DNA from: UBA4427 sp046351135
GTDB lineage: Bacteria > Myxococcota_A > UBA9160 > UBA4427
Assembly (NCBI GenBank): GCA_046351135.1
Contig: JAXLZA010000010.1
Coordinates: forward strand, 1-64,000
Length of the DNA stretch: 64,000 nt
Reading direction: 5' to 3'
Positions 25,329 through 32,779 of the stretch are shown here, in pieces. The notes beneath the pieces were generated by a model that was not told where the DNA came from, made no database searches, and saw only the letters and a program-made list of their open reading frames with translations. The translations under genes were made by a program, and so were the position numbers. Each line of letters starts with the position of its first letter. Position 1 is the stretch's first letter.

Positions 25329-26215
25329 TTCCTCCGATTCGAAGGCGCGAGCGCCTCGAGGCTCGGCCAGTGGGGCTCGCTCTTCGCCTCGGGATGGAGG
25401 GGATGGATGCAGACGTGGTCGGCGCCGGCCTCGACGTGCTCCTGCAGGCGGCGCTCGATCGCGTCCGCGTCGCCCATCGCGACGAGCGCCCCGATCAGGC
25501 GATCGGAGAGCCCGCCCTCGAAATCCTTCTCCTCGAAGCCCTGGCGGATCAGGCTGTTGCGATAGTTCGGCAGCGACAGCCCCACCGCGAGGGCGGGCGT
25601 CGCGCGGGCGATCGCACGGGCCTTCGCGAGGTCGGGCTCGAGGTGGACCTTGTGCTCGACACAGAGCAGCCGATCGGGCCCGAGCGCCCGACGCGCCTCC
25701 CGCGTATGGGCCGGGGTCACCATGTACGGATGCGCCCCGTCCGCCTGCTCGCGGGCGAGCTCGAGCATCTTCGGACCGAGCGCCGCGAGCAGCAGCGGTG
25801 GCCGCTCCGCCGGCTGGACCGCCCCGTAGCCCGCCGCCGCGTAGCGAGCCAGATAGGCCTTCATGGTCGCGAGCGGCGGACCGTACCGATGGCCGCGGTA
25901 GTCCTCGACGAGCAGCCGATGGGAGACGCCGATCCCCAGCACGAAGCGCCCGCCGGACTGCTCGGCCAGGGTGTACTGGGCGGCCTTCATCGCCATCGGA
26001 TCGCGGGCGTAGACGTTGGCGATCCCGGTCGCGACGACGAGCGTGTCGGTGTGGTCGAGGATCCGGGCGGCGGTCACGAAGGGATCGCGGCCCCCGGCCT
26101 CCGGAAGCCAGAGGGCCGAGTAGCCCAGGGCCTCGAGCCGGCGCGCGAAGGCGACGACCTCACGGCTGGTCAGCCCGTCGGGATAGAAGAAGACGCCCCG
26201 TCCACCGATCCGCAT
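25325..26215 (-). CDS. LLM-class F420-dependent-type oxidoreductase
   Basis: 296 residues. Motifs: GYSALWLPEAGGRDPFVTAARIL, VATGIANVYARDPMAMKAAQ split by short gaps, then GGRFVLGIGVSH, resembling the TIGR03620-type F420 enzymes. A strong ribosome site (GGGGAGG) precedes the ATG at 26215. First gene of the minus-strand run that includes the second F420-type enzyme and the Rieske oxygenase; divergent from a sulfotransferase at 26348. Together they could supply a reductive and an oxidative step on one substrate, which is inference. Confidence 0.8.
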   Translation of the reverse strand: MRIGGRGVFFYPDGLTSREVVAFARRLEALGYSALWLPEAGGRDPFVTAARILDHTDTLVVATGIANVYARDPMAMKAAQYTLAEQSGGRFVLGIGVSHRLLVEDYRGHRYGPPLATMKAYLARYAAAGYGAVQPAERPPLLLAALGPKMLELAREQADGAHPYMVTPAHTREARRALGPDRLLCVEHKVHLEPDLAKARAIARATPALAVGLSLPNYRNSLIRQGFEEKDFEGGLSDRLIGALVAMGDADAIERRLQEHVEAGADHVCIHPLHPEAKSEPHWPSLEALAPSNRRN

Positions 26216-26347
26216 CGCCCCTCCCCTTTCGCCCGGGGCAGCCCCGCGCCGAGCCCGCCGACACAGCTTGGGAAGCCCGGCGGTTCACGTCAAGCCGGCG
26301 AGCGGTATCGTCGGCCGGAGCGAGCCACGCTCGCGGGAGGCAGCGCG

Positions 26348-27634
26348 ATGGCGGATCCGAAGACCGACGCGAAGAAGACCTTCGACCGCCGCGAGCGCTG
26401 GCAGCCGGCGCCGCGCCCCGAGTGGGTCGCGCGCATCAACGCCGAAGGCGAGCTCTTCGACAAGAAGTCGATCGTCCCCCTCGACGAGAACTCCCTGCTC
26501 GCCTCCGCCCGCGAGAACACGGGCCTCAGCGACTTCGGCGACGACGGCTGGATCGACCACTTCCGCGTCCTGATCCGCGCCATCGAGCAGGAGGCCCGGC
26601 TCAACCTGATGGGCCGCATCCTGACGCGCATCGACTTCGTCGCCTACCTCGAGATGCGCCTGCGCATCCAGGACACCTACCGCCGCCACCCCGAGATCGA
26701 GGACGAGATCATCCACGAGCCCGTCATGATCCTGGGCCACGGCCGCACGGGCACGACCATCCTCCACGAGGTCCTCTCGACCGACCCGCGCTTCCGGATC
26801 GTGAAGCGCTGGGAGGCGATGTTCCCCTGCCCCCCGCCCGAAGAGCGGACCTACCTGACCGACCCGCGCATCGCCGTCGCCGACGCCCGCATCAAGGTCT
26901 TCGACCGGGTGACCCCCGAGTGGACCGCGATGCATGCCTTCGGCGGCGAGCTGCCCGTCGAGTGTGCCGAGTATCTCTACGCCTGCTTCCTCTCGAACGT
27001 CTTCGTCTTCTCGTTCCAGATCCCGAGCTATGCGGAGCACCTCGCGAAGCAGGACGTCGGCTACACCATCCGCTGGCACCAGCGCTTCCTGAAGCTCCTG
27101 CAGTGGAAGTTCAAGCGGAAGCACTGGCTGCTCAAGAACCCGCTCTGGATCGACGAGATCCCCCGCGTCCTCGAGGTCTACCCCGACGCCAAGATCGTCC
27201 TGACCCACCGCGACCCGATCACCGTCGGCGACTCCTTCGTCAACGTGATGGGGACGATCTTCTGGTGGCGCACCGACGATCCCTGGGGCGGCGGCATGCT
27301 CGACGCCCTGGTGATGGCCGACGGCCGCGCCGCGACGCAGAAGAACCTGATGCGCTGGATGGAGGACGGGACCCTGCGAAAGGGCTTCGTCTCGAACGTG
27401 CTCTACGCCGACTTCATGCGCGACCCGGTCGACACGACCCGCCGCATGTACGAAGACCTGCTCCTCCCCTGGGACGAGAGCGTCGGCCGGCGCGTCCGCG
27501 ACTACCTCGCCGCGAAGCCCAAGGGCAGCCACGGCAAGTTCGAGTACGCGAAGGCCGACGCGGCGCAGATCGCCCACGAGCGCAGGCAGTTCCAGGCGTA
27601 TCAGGACTACTTCAAGGTTCCGAACGAAGTGTGA
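26348..27634 (+). CDS. Sulfotransferase family protein (Stf3/LPS-type)
   Basis: 428 residues. PAPS loop MILGHGRTGTTILHEVLST near 127-145; 3'-phosphate motif VYPDAKIVLTHRDPITVGDSF near 279-299; KHWLLKNP between them, typical of the large bacterial sulfotransferase group found with steroid and lipid genes. Its N-terminal ~120 residues form a helical cap (DHFRVLIRAIEQEARLN). ATG at 26348 follows GGGAGGCAGCGCG. The closest relative here is the sulfotransferase at 59816-60997. Downstream lies the structured inverted repeat. The acceptor is unknown. Confidence 0.84.
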   Translation: MADPKTDAKKTFDRRERWQPAPRPEWVARINAEGELFDKKSIVPLDENSLLASARENTGLSDFGDDGWIDHFRVLIRAIEQEARLNLMGRILTRIDFVAYLEMRLRIQDTYRRHPEIEDEIIHEPVMILGHGRTGTTILHEVLSTDPRFRIVKRWEAMFPCPPPEERTYLTDPRIAVADARIKVFDRVTPEWTAMHAFGGELPVECAEYLYACFLSNVFVFSFQIPSYAEHLAKQDVGYTIRWHQRFLKLLQWKFKRKHWLLKNPLWIDEIPRVLEVYPDAKIVLTHRDPITVGDSFVNVMGTIFWWRTDDPWGGGMLDALVMADGRAATQKNLMRWMEDGTLRKGFVSNVLYADFMRDPVDTTRRMYEDLLLPWDESVGRRVRDYLAAKPKGSHGKFEYAKADAAQIAHERRQFQAYQDYFKVPNEV

Positions 27635-27677
27635 CGCCTCGGTTCGTCCGCCTCTTCGGCGGGGTCGGCACAACGTC

Positions 27678-27825
27678 GCGTCCGGCGCGGCACGGGTCGG
27701 CGCGAATGGCTCGCCCTCGGCACGGCCGTCGGCGCTTCTCGAGTCTCCTCGCATCGGCCGCCGACTGGACGAGGCGGGCTGCGGGCTGCGCTTGACTTCG
27801 CGCCGACCCGCACCGCACCGGACGC
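27678..27825 (-). repeat. Structured repeat element, copy 1
   Basis: Arms 27678-27706 and 27797-27825 are complementary over 29 bases, enclosing 90 bases. Read on the minus strand, 26 pairs are Watson-Crick and three are G-U; on the plus strand those three would be A-C mismatches, so the minus strand looks like the sense strand. The inner stem GGCGCGAA/TTCGCGCC is identical to copy 2, while the next six pairs (CGGGTC/GACCCG) differ completely from copy 2 yet still pair. The conserved core reads GAAGTCAAGCGCAGCCCGCA on the sense strand. Confidence 0.75.
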
Positions 27826-27952
27826 TCGGCTTTGCGTACAACGCGACGATCCGGCAGCGAGTCCATCTCGATCACGATCATGGAGCCTTGCGGCTGGCTG
27901 CTCGCAGGTCGATCGGACCCCTGTCGTCCGAATTCGGCCTGCTCGAATGCGA

Positions 27953-28098
27953 GCGACCGGCGCGGTGCTCGGGGCGCGAAGTCAAGCGCAGCCCGCAGGT
28001 CGCCCCATCCAGCCAGTGGCCGAAGCGAACGCCTCCGAGAATCGACGACGTCCGTGCCGAGGGCGAGCCATTCGCGCCCCGAGCGCCGCGTCGGTCGC
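27953..28098 (+). repeat. Structured repeat element, copy 2 (inverted)
   Basis: Arms 27953-27980 and 28071-28098 pair over 28 bases (26 Watson-Crick, two G-U on the plus strand) around a 90-base apical region. Against copy 1, a gapless comparison by hand of the central 106 bases (27973-28078) gives 88 identities, with the first 25 and last 27 bases identical. The outer stem here is GCTCGG/CCGAGC, all six pairs changed relative to copy 1, plus one A-T to T-A swap further out. No transposase or target duplication is seen. Confidence 0.75.
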
Positions 28099-28130
28099 GC
28101 CTTGTGCGATCCGGCCGAGCCCAGTCCGCG

Positions 28131-29258
28131 TCAGTCGCGCAGGGCGTCCCGCCACTGCCCGAGCCAGAAGGCGACGATCGGCTCGTTGCGGCCGACGAAG
28201 AAGCGGCCGCCGCGCAGGGCGATGCCGCGCTGCGACTCGACGGCGGCGGGGAGATCCTCCTGCTCGAAGGCCACGCGGCCGAGGTCGTAGTTGGCCTGCA
28301 GGACCTCGCGCTTCGCCGCGTCGAAGTAGCCGCCGACGACGTGGACGACCGACTCTCCCGGACGCGCGCCCGGCTCGCTGCGGATCAGCTGGGCGATCTC
28401 CCAGGTCGTGATCAGCACGGTGCCCGGAAAGAGCTGGAAGGAGAGAGCGCCGGGGAAATGATCCGGCCACGCGCTCGGGTCCTGCTCGAGCAGCTTGTCG
28501 GTCCCCTTCAGCGCGAAGGCCCAGCGGCTGTGGCGGCCGAAGACGTCGGCGATGGCGTTCGCCTCGAACATCGTCGCGACGGTGTCGCGGTGGAGCGAGG
28601 CGAAGTGGTAGCTCTCGTAGCTGAGCATCGAGACGAGCTTCCAGCTCGCCGCGACGTCGTAGCGGCGCTCGTCGAGGGTCTGCGCGCGTTCGAGCCCGAG
28701 TCCGGCGAGCTGGGCTTCGATCTCGACGAGATGATCGTCGACGGCGCCCTGCGAGACGCTCGGGCGGAGCCCGACCACGAGCAGCCCCGAGCGATCGCTG
28801 ACGGGCAGGCGCACGAGGTCGCAGCCGGCGTCGGCGGCGTCGAAGCTCGCCGCGCTCGGGCGCGACGCGAGCCGGCCGTCGAGCCCGTAGCTCCAGGCGT
28901 GGAAGCGGCAGACGAGGCGACCCCCGCTCGCCCGGCCGTGACCTTCGGCGAGACGGGCGCCGCGGTGGCCGCAGGCGTTCAGGAAGGCGTGGAGCCGGCC
29001 CCCGCGATCGCGCGTCACGAGGATCGGCACGCCCATCGCCTCGCGCGCGACGAAGCTCCCCGGCTGGGCGACCTCACCGGCGAAGCCGATCACCTGAGGC
29101 GAGTCGAGAAAGAGCCGCTCTCGCTCCTTCTCGAAGCGCTCGGGCGAGAGGAAGTCCTCGGCCGACTCGGCGACCGGCGCCTCGCATTCGTCCGTCGTCC
29201 CCGTCGCGATCCGCCGGGCGATGCGCTCGATCAGGCCCTTCTGCTCTCCCCGATCCAT
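28131..29258 (-). CDS. Rieske non-heme iron oxygenase, alpha subunit
   Basis: 375 residues. Rieske ligands Cys96-x-His98 and Cys117-x2-His120 (CGHRG, CRFHAW); catalytic-iron region SWKLVSMLSYESYHFASLHRDT with the HxxxxH pair. It is clearly homologous to the oxygenase at 23213-24424 but shorter and diverged, with SWK in place of NWK. Predicted to hydroxylate an aromatic or alicyclic compound with electrons from an unlinked ferredoxin system. GAGAGG lies eight bases before the ATG at 29258. It follows a sulfotransferase and the amber-interrupted DUF1214-type gene on the same strand. Confidence 0.85.
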   Translation of the reverse strand: MDRGEQKGLIERIARRIATGTTDECEAPVAESAEDFLSPERFEKERERLFLDSPQVIGFAGEVAQPGSFVAREAMGVPILVTRDRGGRLHAFLNACGHRGARLAEGHGRASGGRLVCRFHAWSYGLDGRLASRPSAASFDAADAGCDLVRLPVSDRSGLLVVGLRPSVSQGAVDDHLVEIEAQLAGLGLERAQTLDERRYDVAASWKLVSMLSYESYHFASLHRDTVATMFEANAIADVFGRHSRWAFALKGTDKLLEQDPSAWPDHFPGALSFQLFPGTVLITTWEIAQLIRSEPGARPGESVVHVVGGYFDAAKREVLQANYDLGRVAFEQEDLPAAVESQRGIALRGGRFFVGRNEPIVAFWLGQWRDALRD

Positions 29259-29326
29259 CGTCTCGTCCTCTCGCTCCCCGATTTCCTTCCGCTCCACCGT
29301 CCCACGCCGCAGGCGGTCCTCGAGCC

Positions 29327-30340
29327 TCAGCGCCCGACGAGCTTCATGGCCTCGGCGCAGGCCGCCTCGAGCCGCCGCCGCTCGTCGGGCGGCAGCTCCG
29401 GAGCGCGTTGCTTCGGCATGCCGTGGGAGAGCGCCGCGGCGCGTTCGATCCAGGCCCCCTCCCCCGTCCCGTCGTCGCGCGGCAGGTCGAGGAACTCGGT
29501 GATCCGGGAGAGCACCTCGACGGGCTTCGTCACGAGGTCCTCGAAGCGCACGTCGAGGAAGACCTCGGGCGGGAGCTTGCGGCGTGCCTGCTCGCCGCTC
29601 TGGATCTGGTCGGCCCAGTACTTGCCGTAGAGCTCGATCGGCGACCGCGTCGCGAGCAGGCGATCGATCGCCGCACCGTCCTCGCGCTCGAGGCGGTTCA
29701 GCGCTTCGTGGGTGTACTCGATCTCGCCGGCGAGACCGTTCATGACGGCGACGGCGACGCGCAGGACGGCGTACTCCCGCATCGAGAGCGCGGCCTCGAG
29801 TCCGTCGCGGTGGATGTGGACGAAGCGGGCCTCGGGGAAGAAGCGGACGAGGTCGCCGAGATAGTCGATCGAGGTCCCCGACCGCTCGATCCAGCACGTC
29901 CTCCCGGAGCGCTCGGCGAGCCAGTCGAAGAGATCCCGGTAGTGCTTCGAGAGGGGCTGGGCCGGCGTCGCTTCGACGCGGGCGAGGATCTCGTCGAAGA
30001 GCGCGTCCGGGTCGTCGCTGATGCGCGGGATCGCGATGCCCAGCGCCCAGGGGATCGGATCGCCGACGGCGTAGCGGGAGCCCGGCTCGCCGAAGGGATA
30101 GACGACCTCGGGGACCTCGCCACCCCGCTTCATCACCATCGTCAGCATCGGATGATCGAGGCGCAGATGGTGGGCCAGCTCGGGGCCGGGGACCGGGCGG
30201 TCGGTGAAGCGGAAGGAGGTGTCGAGGCCCGAGAAGAGCTCGAAGACGTTCAGGATCTTCGCGTTCGTCGCGAGCATGCGGGAGAGCAGCGTCGAGCCAC
30301 AGCGGCCGGTGCCGACGACGAAGCGGGCGGGCGCACCCAT
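29327..30340 (-). CDS. Sulfotransferase family protein
   Basis: 337 residues. PAPS loop FVVGTGRCGSTLLSRMLATN near residue 7; 3'-phosphate region FFPEARFVHIHRDGLEAALS near 155-175. The start at 30340 is firm: GGAGGAG lies six bases upstream and the ATG shares one base with the TGA ending the DUF1214-type frame (TGATG), implying translational coupling with that gene. An upstream in-frame GTG at 30370 would fall inside the preceding gene. It belongs to a different subgroup from the other three sulfotransferases in the window. Confidence 0.83.
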   Translation of the reverse strand: MGAPARFVVGTGRCGSTLLSRMLATNAKILNVFELFSGLDTSFRFTDRPVPGPELAHHLRLDHPMLTMVMKRGGEVPEVVYPFGEPGSRYAVGDPIPWALGIAIPRISDDPDALFDEILARVEATPAQPLSKHYRDLFDWLAERSGRTCWIERSGTSIDYLGDLVRFFPEARFVHIHRDGLEAALSMREYAVLRVAVAVMNGLAGEIEYTHEALNRLEREDGAAIDRLLATRSPIELYGKYWADQIQSGEQARRKLPPEVFLDVRFEDLVTKPVEVLSRITEFLDLPRDDGTGEGAWIERAAALSHGMPKQRAPELPPDERRRLEAACAEAMKLVGR

Positions 30341-31461
30341 CACAGGCTCCTCCAGGGAACGAGCTCGCACTGGATCTCGGGGATCGGATCGATCGGCCGG
30401 GACCAGCGGAAGACCATCGTGCCCTCGCGGTGGCCCTTGGGATCGAGCCAGTTCGGGATGCCGGCCGAGGCCGGCGGCTTCGCGTGGGCGAGCACGATCC
30501 GGACGCGGCCGTCGCGGTCGGCGACGGCCGTGCCCGAGTTGAGGTGGGAGGTCGGATCGCCGTAGCCGATCGTCTCGTACTAGTAGTTCGAGAGCCCGAG
30601 GCTCCAGTAGGCGGCGCGACCCGGGCGCAGCTCGATGCGCAGCGCCGAGTCGGGCTCGACGTCAAAGTAGCCGCAGGAGAAGTGGTGGCCGGAGGGCGGC
30701 GCGATGTCGGTGCGCGCGTCGGCCTGGACCTGGGGCAGGAAGCGGTTCACCACGTTGCCCGCCCAGTAGTCGGAGATCCCCGCCCACAGCATCGGGTTGC
30801 GCGTCGCGAACTCCGCGGTGTGACGGAGCGCATCGCGGATCGCGTCGGGCGAGGCCGGCGGCCGGCCGGAGGGGCTCCCCACGCGCTCGATCGTGAACCG
30901 ACCGGCGGCGAGCCGGCTCCAGTCCGCCGCGTACTGGCGGATCATGACGTAGCGCGTGCCCTCGTCGGTCCGGATCCAGTTGCCCGGATGCGGCTCCGGG
31001 CCGAGCACGATCTCGACCGAGCCGTCCCGTCCGACCGCGAGGGTCTCCTCGGTGATCGAGGCGATCAGGTGGCTGGGCTCGTGCATGCCGTGCTTGCCGG
31101 TGTAGGTCCCGATCTCGAAGAGCGGGGCCTCGCCGCGGGTCCCCCGGATGCGATGGATCGCGCGGCCGTCGATCAGGGCGTGGAGGTAGCGGGCATCCGA
31201 GGTGATGCCCTCGTACTGAAGCAGCCGGCCGACCATCGGCACGAGCTGCGGATGCTCGAGGTCGCCGAGCTCGAAGTGGTTCTCGAAGCCGACGCGCACC
31301 ATCCGCATCAGGAAGCGGTAGCCCTCGGCCAGCGTCTGGGGATCGGTCGGCGTCTCGGGCCGGCGCAGCACGTCGCCTGCGCGCTTCAGCGCCTCGCAGA
31401 ACTCGTCCCAGAGGAGCCCCGGATCCAGCTCTTCCCCGCTCTCGACCTGCTCGTTCGTCAT
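30340..31461 (-). pseudogene. DUF1214-type protein interrupted by an in-frame amber codon
   Basis: The frame from ATG 31461 runs to a TAG at 30580-30582 (293 residues), then continues with no other stop for 79 codons to a TGA that overlaps the next ATG. The downstream part is plainly homologous to the intact paralogue at 44237-45466 (YETIGYGDPTSHLN, AHAKPP, NWLDPKGHREGTMVFRW). Aligning both at the shared YW puts the TAG exactly at a Trp of the paralogue (CNLWQEN), so a single TGG to TAG change explains it. TAG ends normal genes here, so general recoding is unlikely. Fresh nonsense mutation, readthrough or a sequencing error remain possible. DUF1214 proteins have no settled function. Confidence 0.8.
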
Positions 31462-31529
31462 CGCTCCCCCCGCCGATCGGCGGACCCACCGGGGCCCCGG
31501 TGCCGTCCGCGCTCGCATCCCGGGGCGAC

Positions 31530-31535
31530 ACTCTA
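31530..31535 (-). promoter_or_regulatory. -10-like TAGAGT (minus strand) for the DUF1214-type operon
   Basis: ACTCTA on the plus strand reads TAGAGT towards the minus-strand gene starting at 31461, in the 130-base gap between divergent genes. Same hexamer as before other genes here. Confidence 0.35.
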
Positions 31536-31591
31536 GCCCCGTCCGGCCGCGGGCTGCCGATCGCGTTCGAGGTTGATAGCCTCCCTCATCC

Positions 31592-32731
31592 ATGCTCCTC
31601 TCGTCCCCGACCCAGCCCGAGACCCGCCCGCCTTCGACGAGCGTCGCCGATCGACGCCGTGCAACCCCTGCGTCCACGCATTCCGCGCTCGCCCTGCTCG
31701 CCGCGCTCGCGCTCCTCGTCGCCGGCGCCTGCTCCGACGGCGGCGGCGGCGCGGGCGCCGCCCGGACGCGCCCGCCGACCCCGGTCGTCGTCTCGACGCC
31801 CTTCGAGCACGAGTTCTCCGACCGCCTCGAAGCGATCGGAACCGCCTACGCCAACGAATCCGTCGAGATCACCGCGCGGGTCACGAAGATGGTCCACCGC
31901 GTGCTCTTCGAGGACGGCCAGGCGATCCGCGCCGGCGACACGCTCGTCGAGCTCGAGAGCACGGAGGAGATCGCCCAGCTCGCCCAGGCCCGCGCGGCGC
32001 AATCCGACGCGAAGATCCGCTTCGACCGCGTCGCCGACCTCGCGAAGAGCGGGACCGAGTCGCAGTCGCGCTACGACGAGGTCCGCACCGCCCTCGACGC
32101 CGCCAACGCCCGCGTCGAGGAGATCGAGGCGCGCATCGCCGATCTGCGCATCCGGGCGCCCTTCTCCGGCGTGCTCGGCCTGCGGGAGGTGAGCCCGGGG
32201 ACGCTCGTCAAGCCGGGCGATCGGATCACGACCCTCGACGACGTCGAGAAGATCAAGCTCGACTTCTCCGTCCCCGAGACGTTCCTCTCGCTGCTGACGC
32301 CGGGGCTGCCGGTCAAGACGCAGAACGCGGCCTATCCGGGGCGGGTCTTCGAAGGGCGCGTCGCCGCGGTCGACAGCCGCATCGATCCGGATACGCGGGC
32401 GGTGCGGGTGCGGGCGGAGATCGGGAATCCGGACCATGCGATCCGGCCGGGGATGCTGCTCTCGCTGGTCCTCGAGGCCCATCCCGAGAAGAGCCTCGCG
32501 CTGGCCGAGCAGGCGCTGGTCCCGGCGGGTACGAAGCAGTTCGTGGTCGTGCTCGACGCGGAGAACAAGCCCTCCCGCGTCGAGGTCGAGATCGGGCGCC
32601 GCGTCCCCGGGCTGGTCGAGATCCGCAAGGGGCTCTCGAAGACGTCGCGCGTCGTGATCGACGGCGCGACGATGATCCCGCCGGGCGGCCTGGTCGAGGT
32701 CCTGCGGGAAGAGAAGCCCGGCCCGGCCTAG
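31592..32731 (+). CDS. RND efflux periplasmic adaptor (membrane fusion protein)
   Basis: 379 residues of the HlyD/AcrA type. N-terminal hydrophobic signal (about 31-46) ending VAGACS, a weak lipobox. Then a barrel-sandwich half-motif (VEITARVTKMVHRVLFEDGQ), a helical hairpin (about 115-165, EEIAQLAQARAAQSDAKIRF), the return half (RIRAPFSGVLGLREVSPGTL) and the beta-barrel (DFSVPETFLSLLTPG). It links the inner-membrane pump encoded 48 bases downstream to an outer-membrane channel, which is not in the window. A -10-like TAGCCT at 31577-31582 sits nine bases before the ATG with no Shine-Dalgarno sequence. Confidence 0.88.
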   Translation: MLLSSPTQPETRPPSTSVADRRRATPASTHSALALLAALALLVAGACSDGGGGAGAARTRPPTPVVVSTPFEHEFSDRLEAIGTAYANESVEITARVTKMVHRVLFEDGQAIRAGDTLVELESTEEIAQLAQARAAQSDAKIRFDRVADLAKSGTESQSRYDEVRTALDAANARVEEIEARIADLRIRAPFSGVLGLREVSPGTLVKPGDRITTLDDVEKIKLDFSVPETFLSLLTPGLPVKTQNAAYPGRVFEGRVAAVDSRIDPDTRAVRVRAEIGNPDHAIRPGMLLSLVLEAHPEKSLALAEQALVPAGTKQFVVVLDAENKPSRVEVEIGRRVPGLVEIRKGLSKTSRVVIDGATMIPPGGLVEVLREEKPGPA

Positions 32732-32779
32732 CAGCCGCGGGAGGGCGCGGGCCGCGGCCCGCGCCGGGAGAGCGCGAAC

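Larger units (their letters stand above)
27635..28130. other. Intergenic region between convergent genes, filled by two inverted structured elements
   Basis: This 496-base gap contains no credible gene. It is built from two inverted copies of one ~147-base element (27678-27825 and 27953-28098) around a 127-base spacer. The elements lie 43 and 32 bases past the two flanking stop codons. Short reading frames inside the copies share the string MARPRHGRRRFS only because the DNA is repeated. Confidence 0.8.

Noticed and set aside
27635..27795. A short protein containing MARPRHGRRRFS encoded by both repeat copies
   Set aside because: The shared peptide follows from DNA repetition; neither frame has a convincing start or ribosome site, and DNA conservation tracks stem pairing rather than codon positions.
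27635..28130. Insertion sequence or MITE in the inverted-repeat gap
   Set aside because: No transposase and no target duplications. The variable outer stem lies inside a longer conserved unit, which argues against insertion into a palindromic target.
30580..30582. Genome-wide TAG reassignment (for example to an amino acid)
   Set aside because: TAG ends several intact genes here, including 1954, 4101, 10939, 12780 and 39653, in proper positions.
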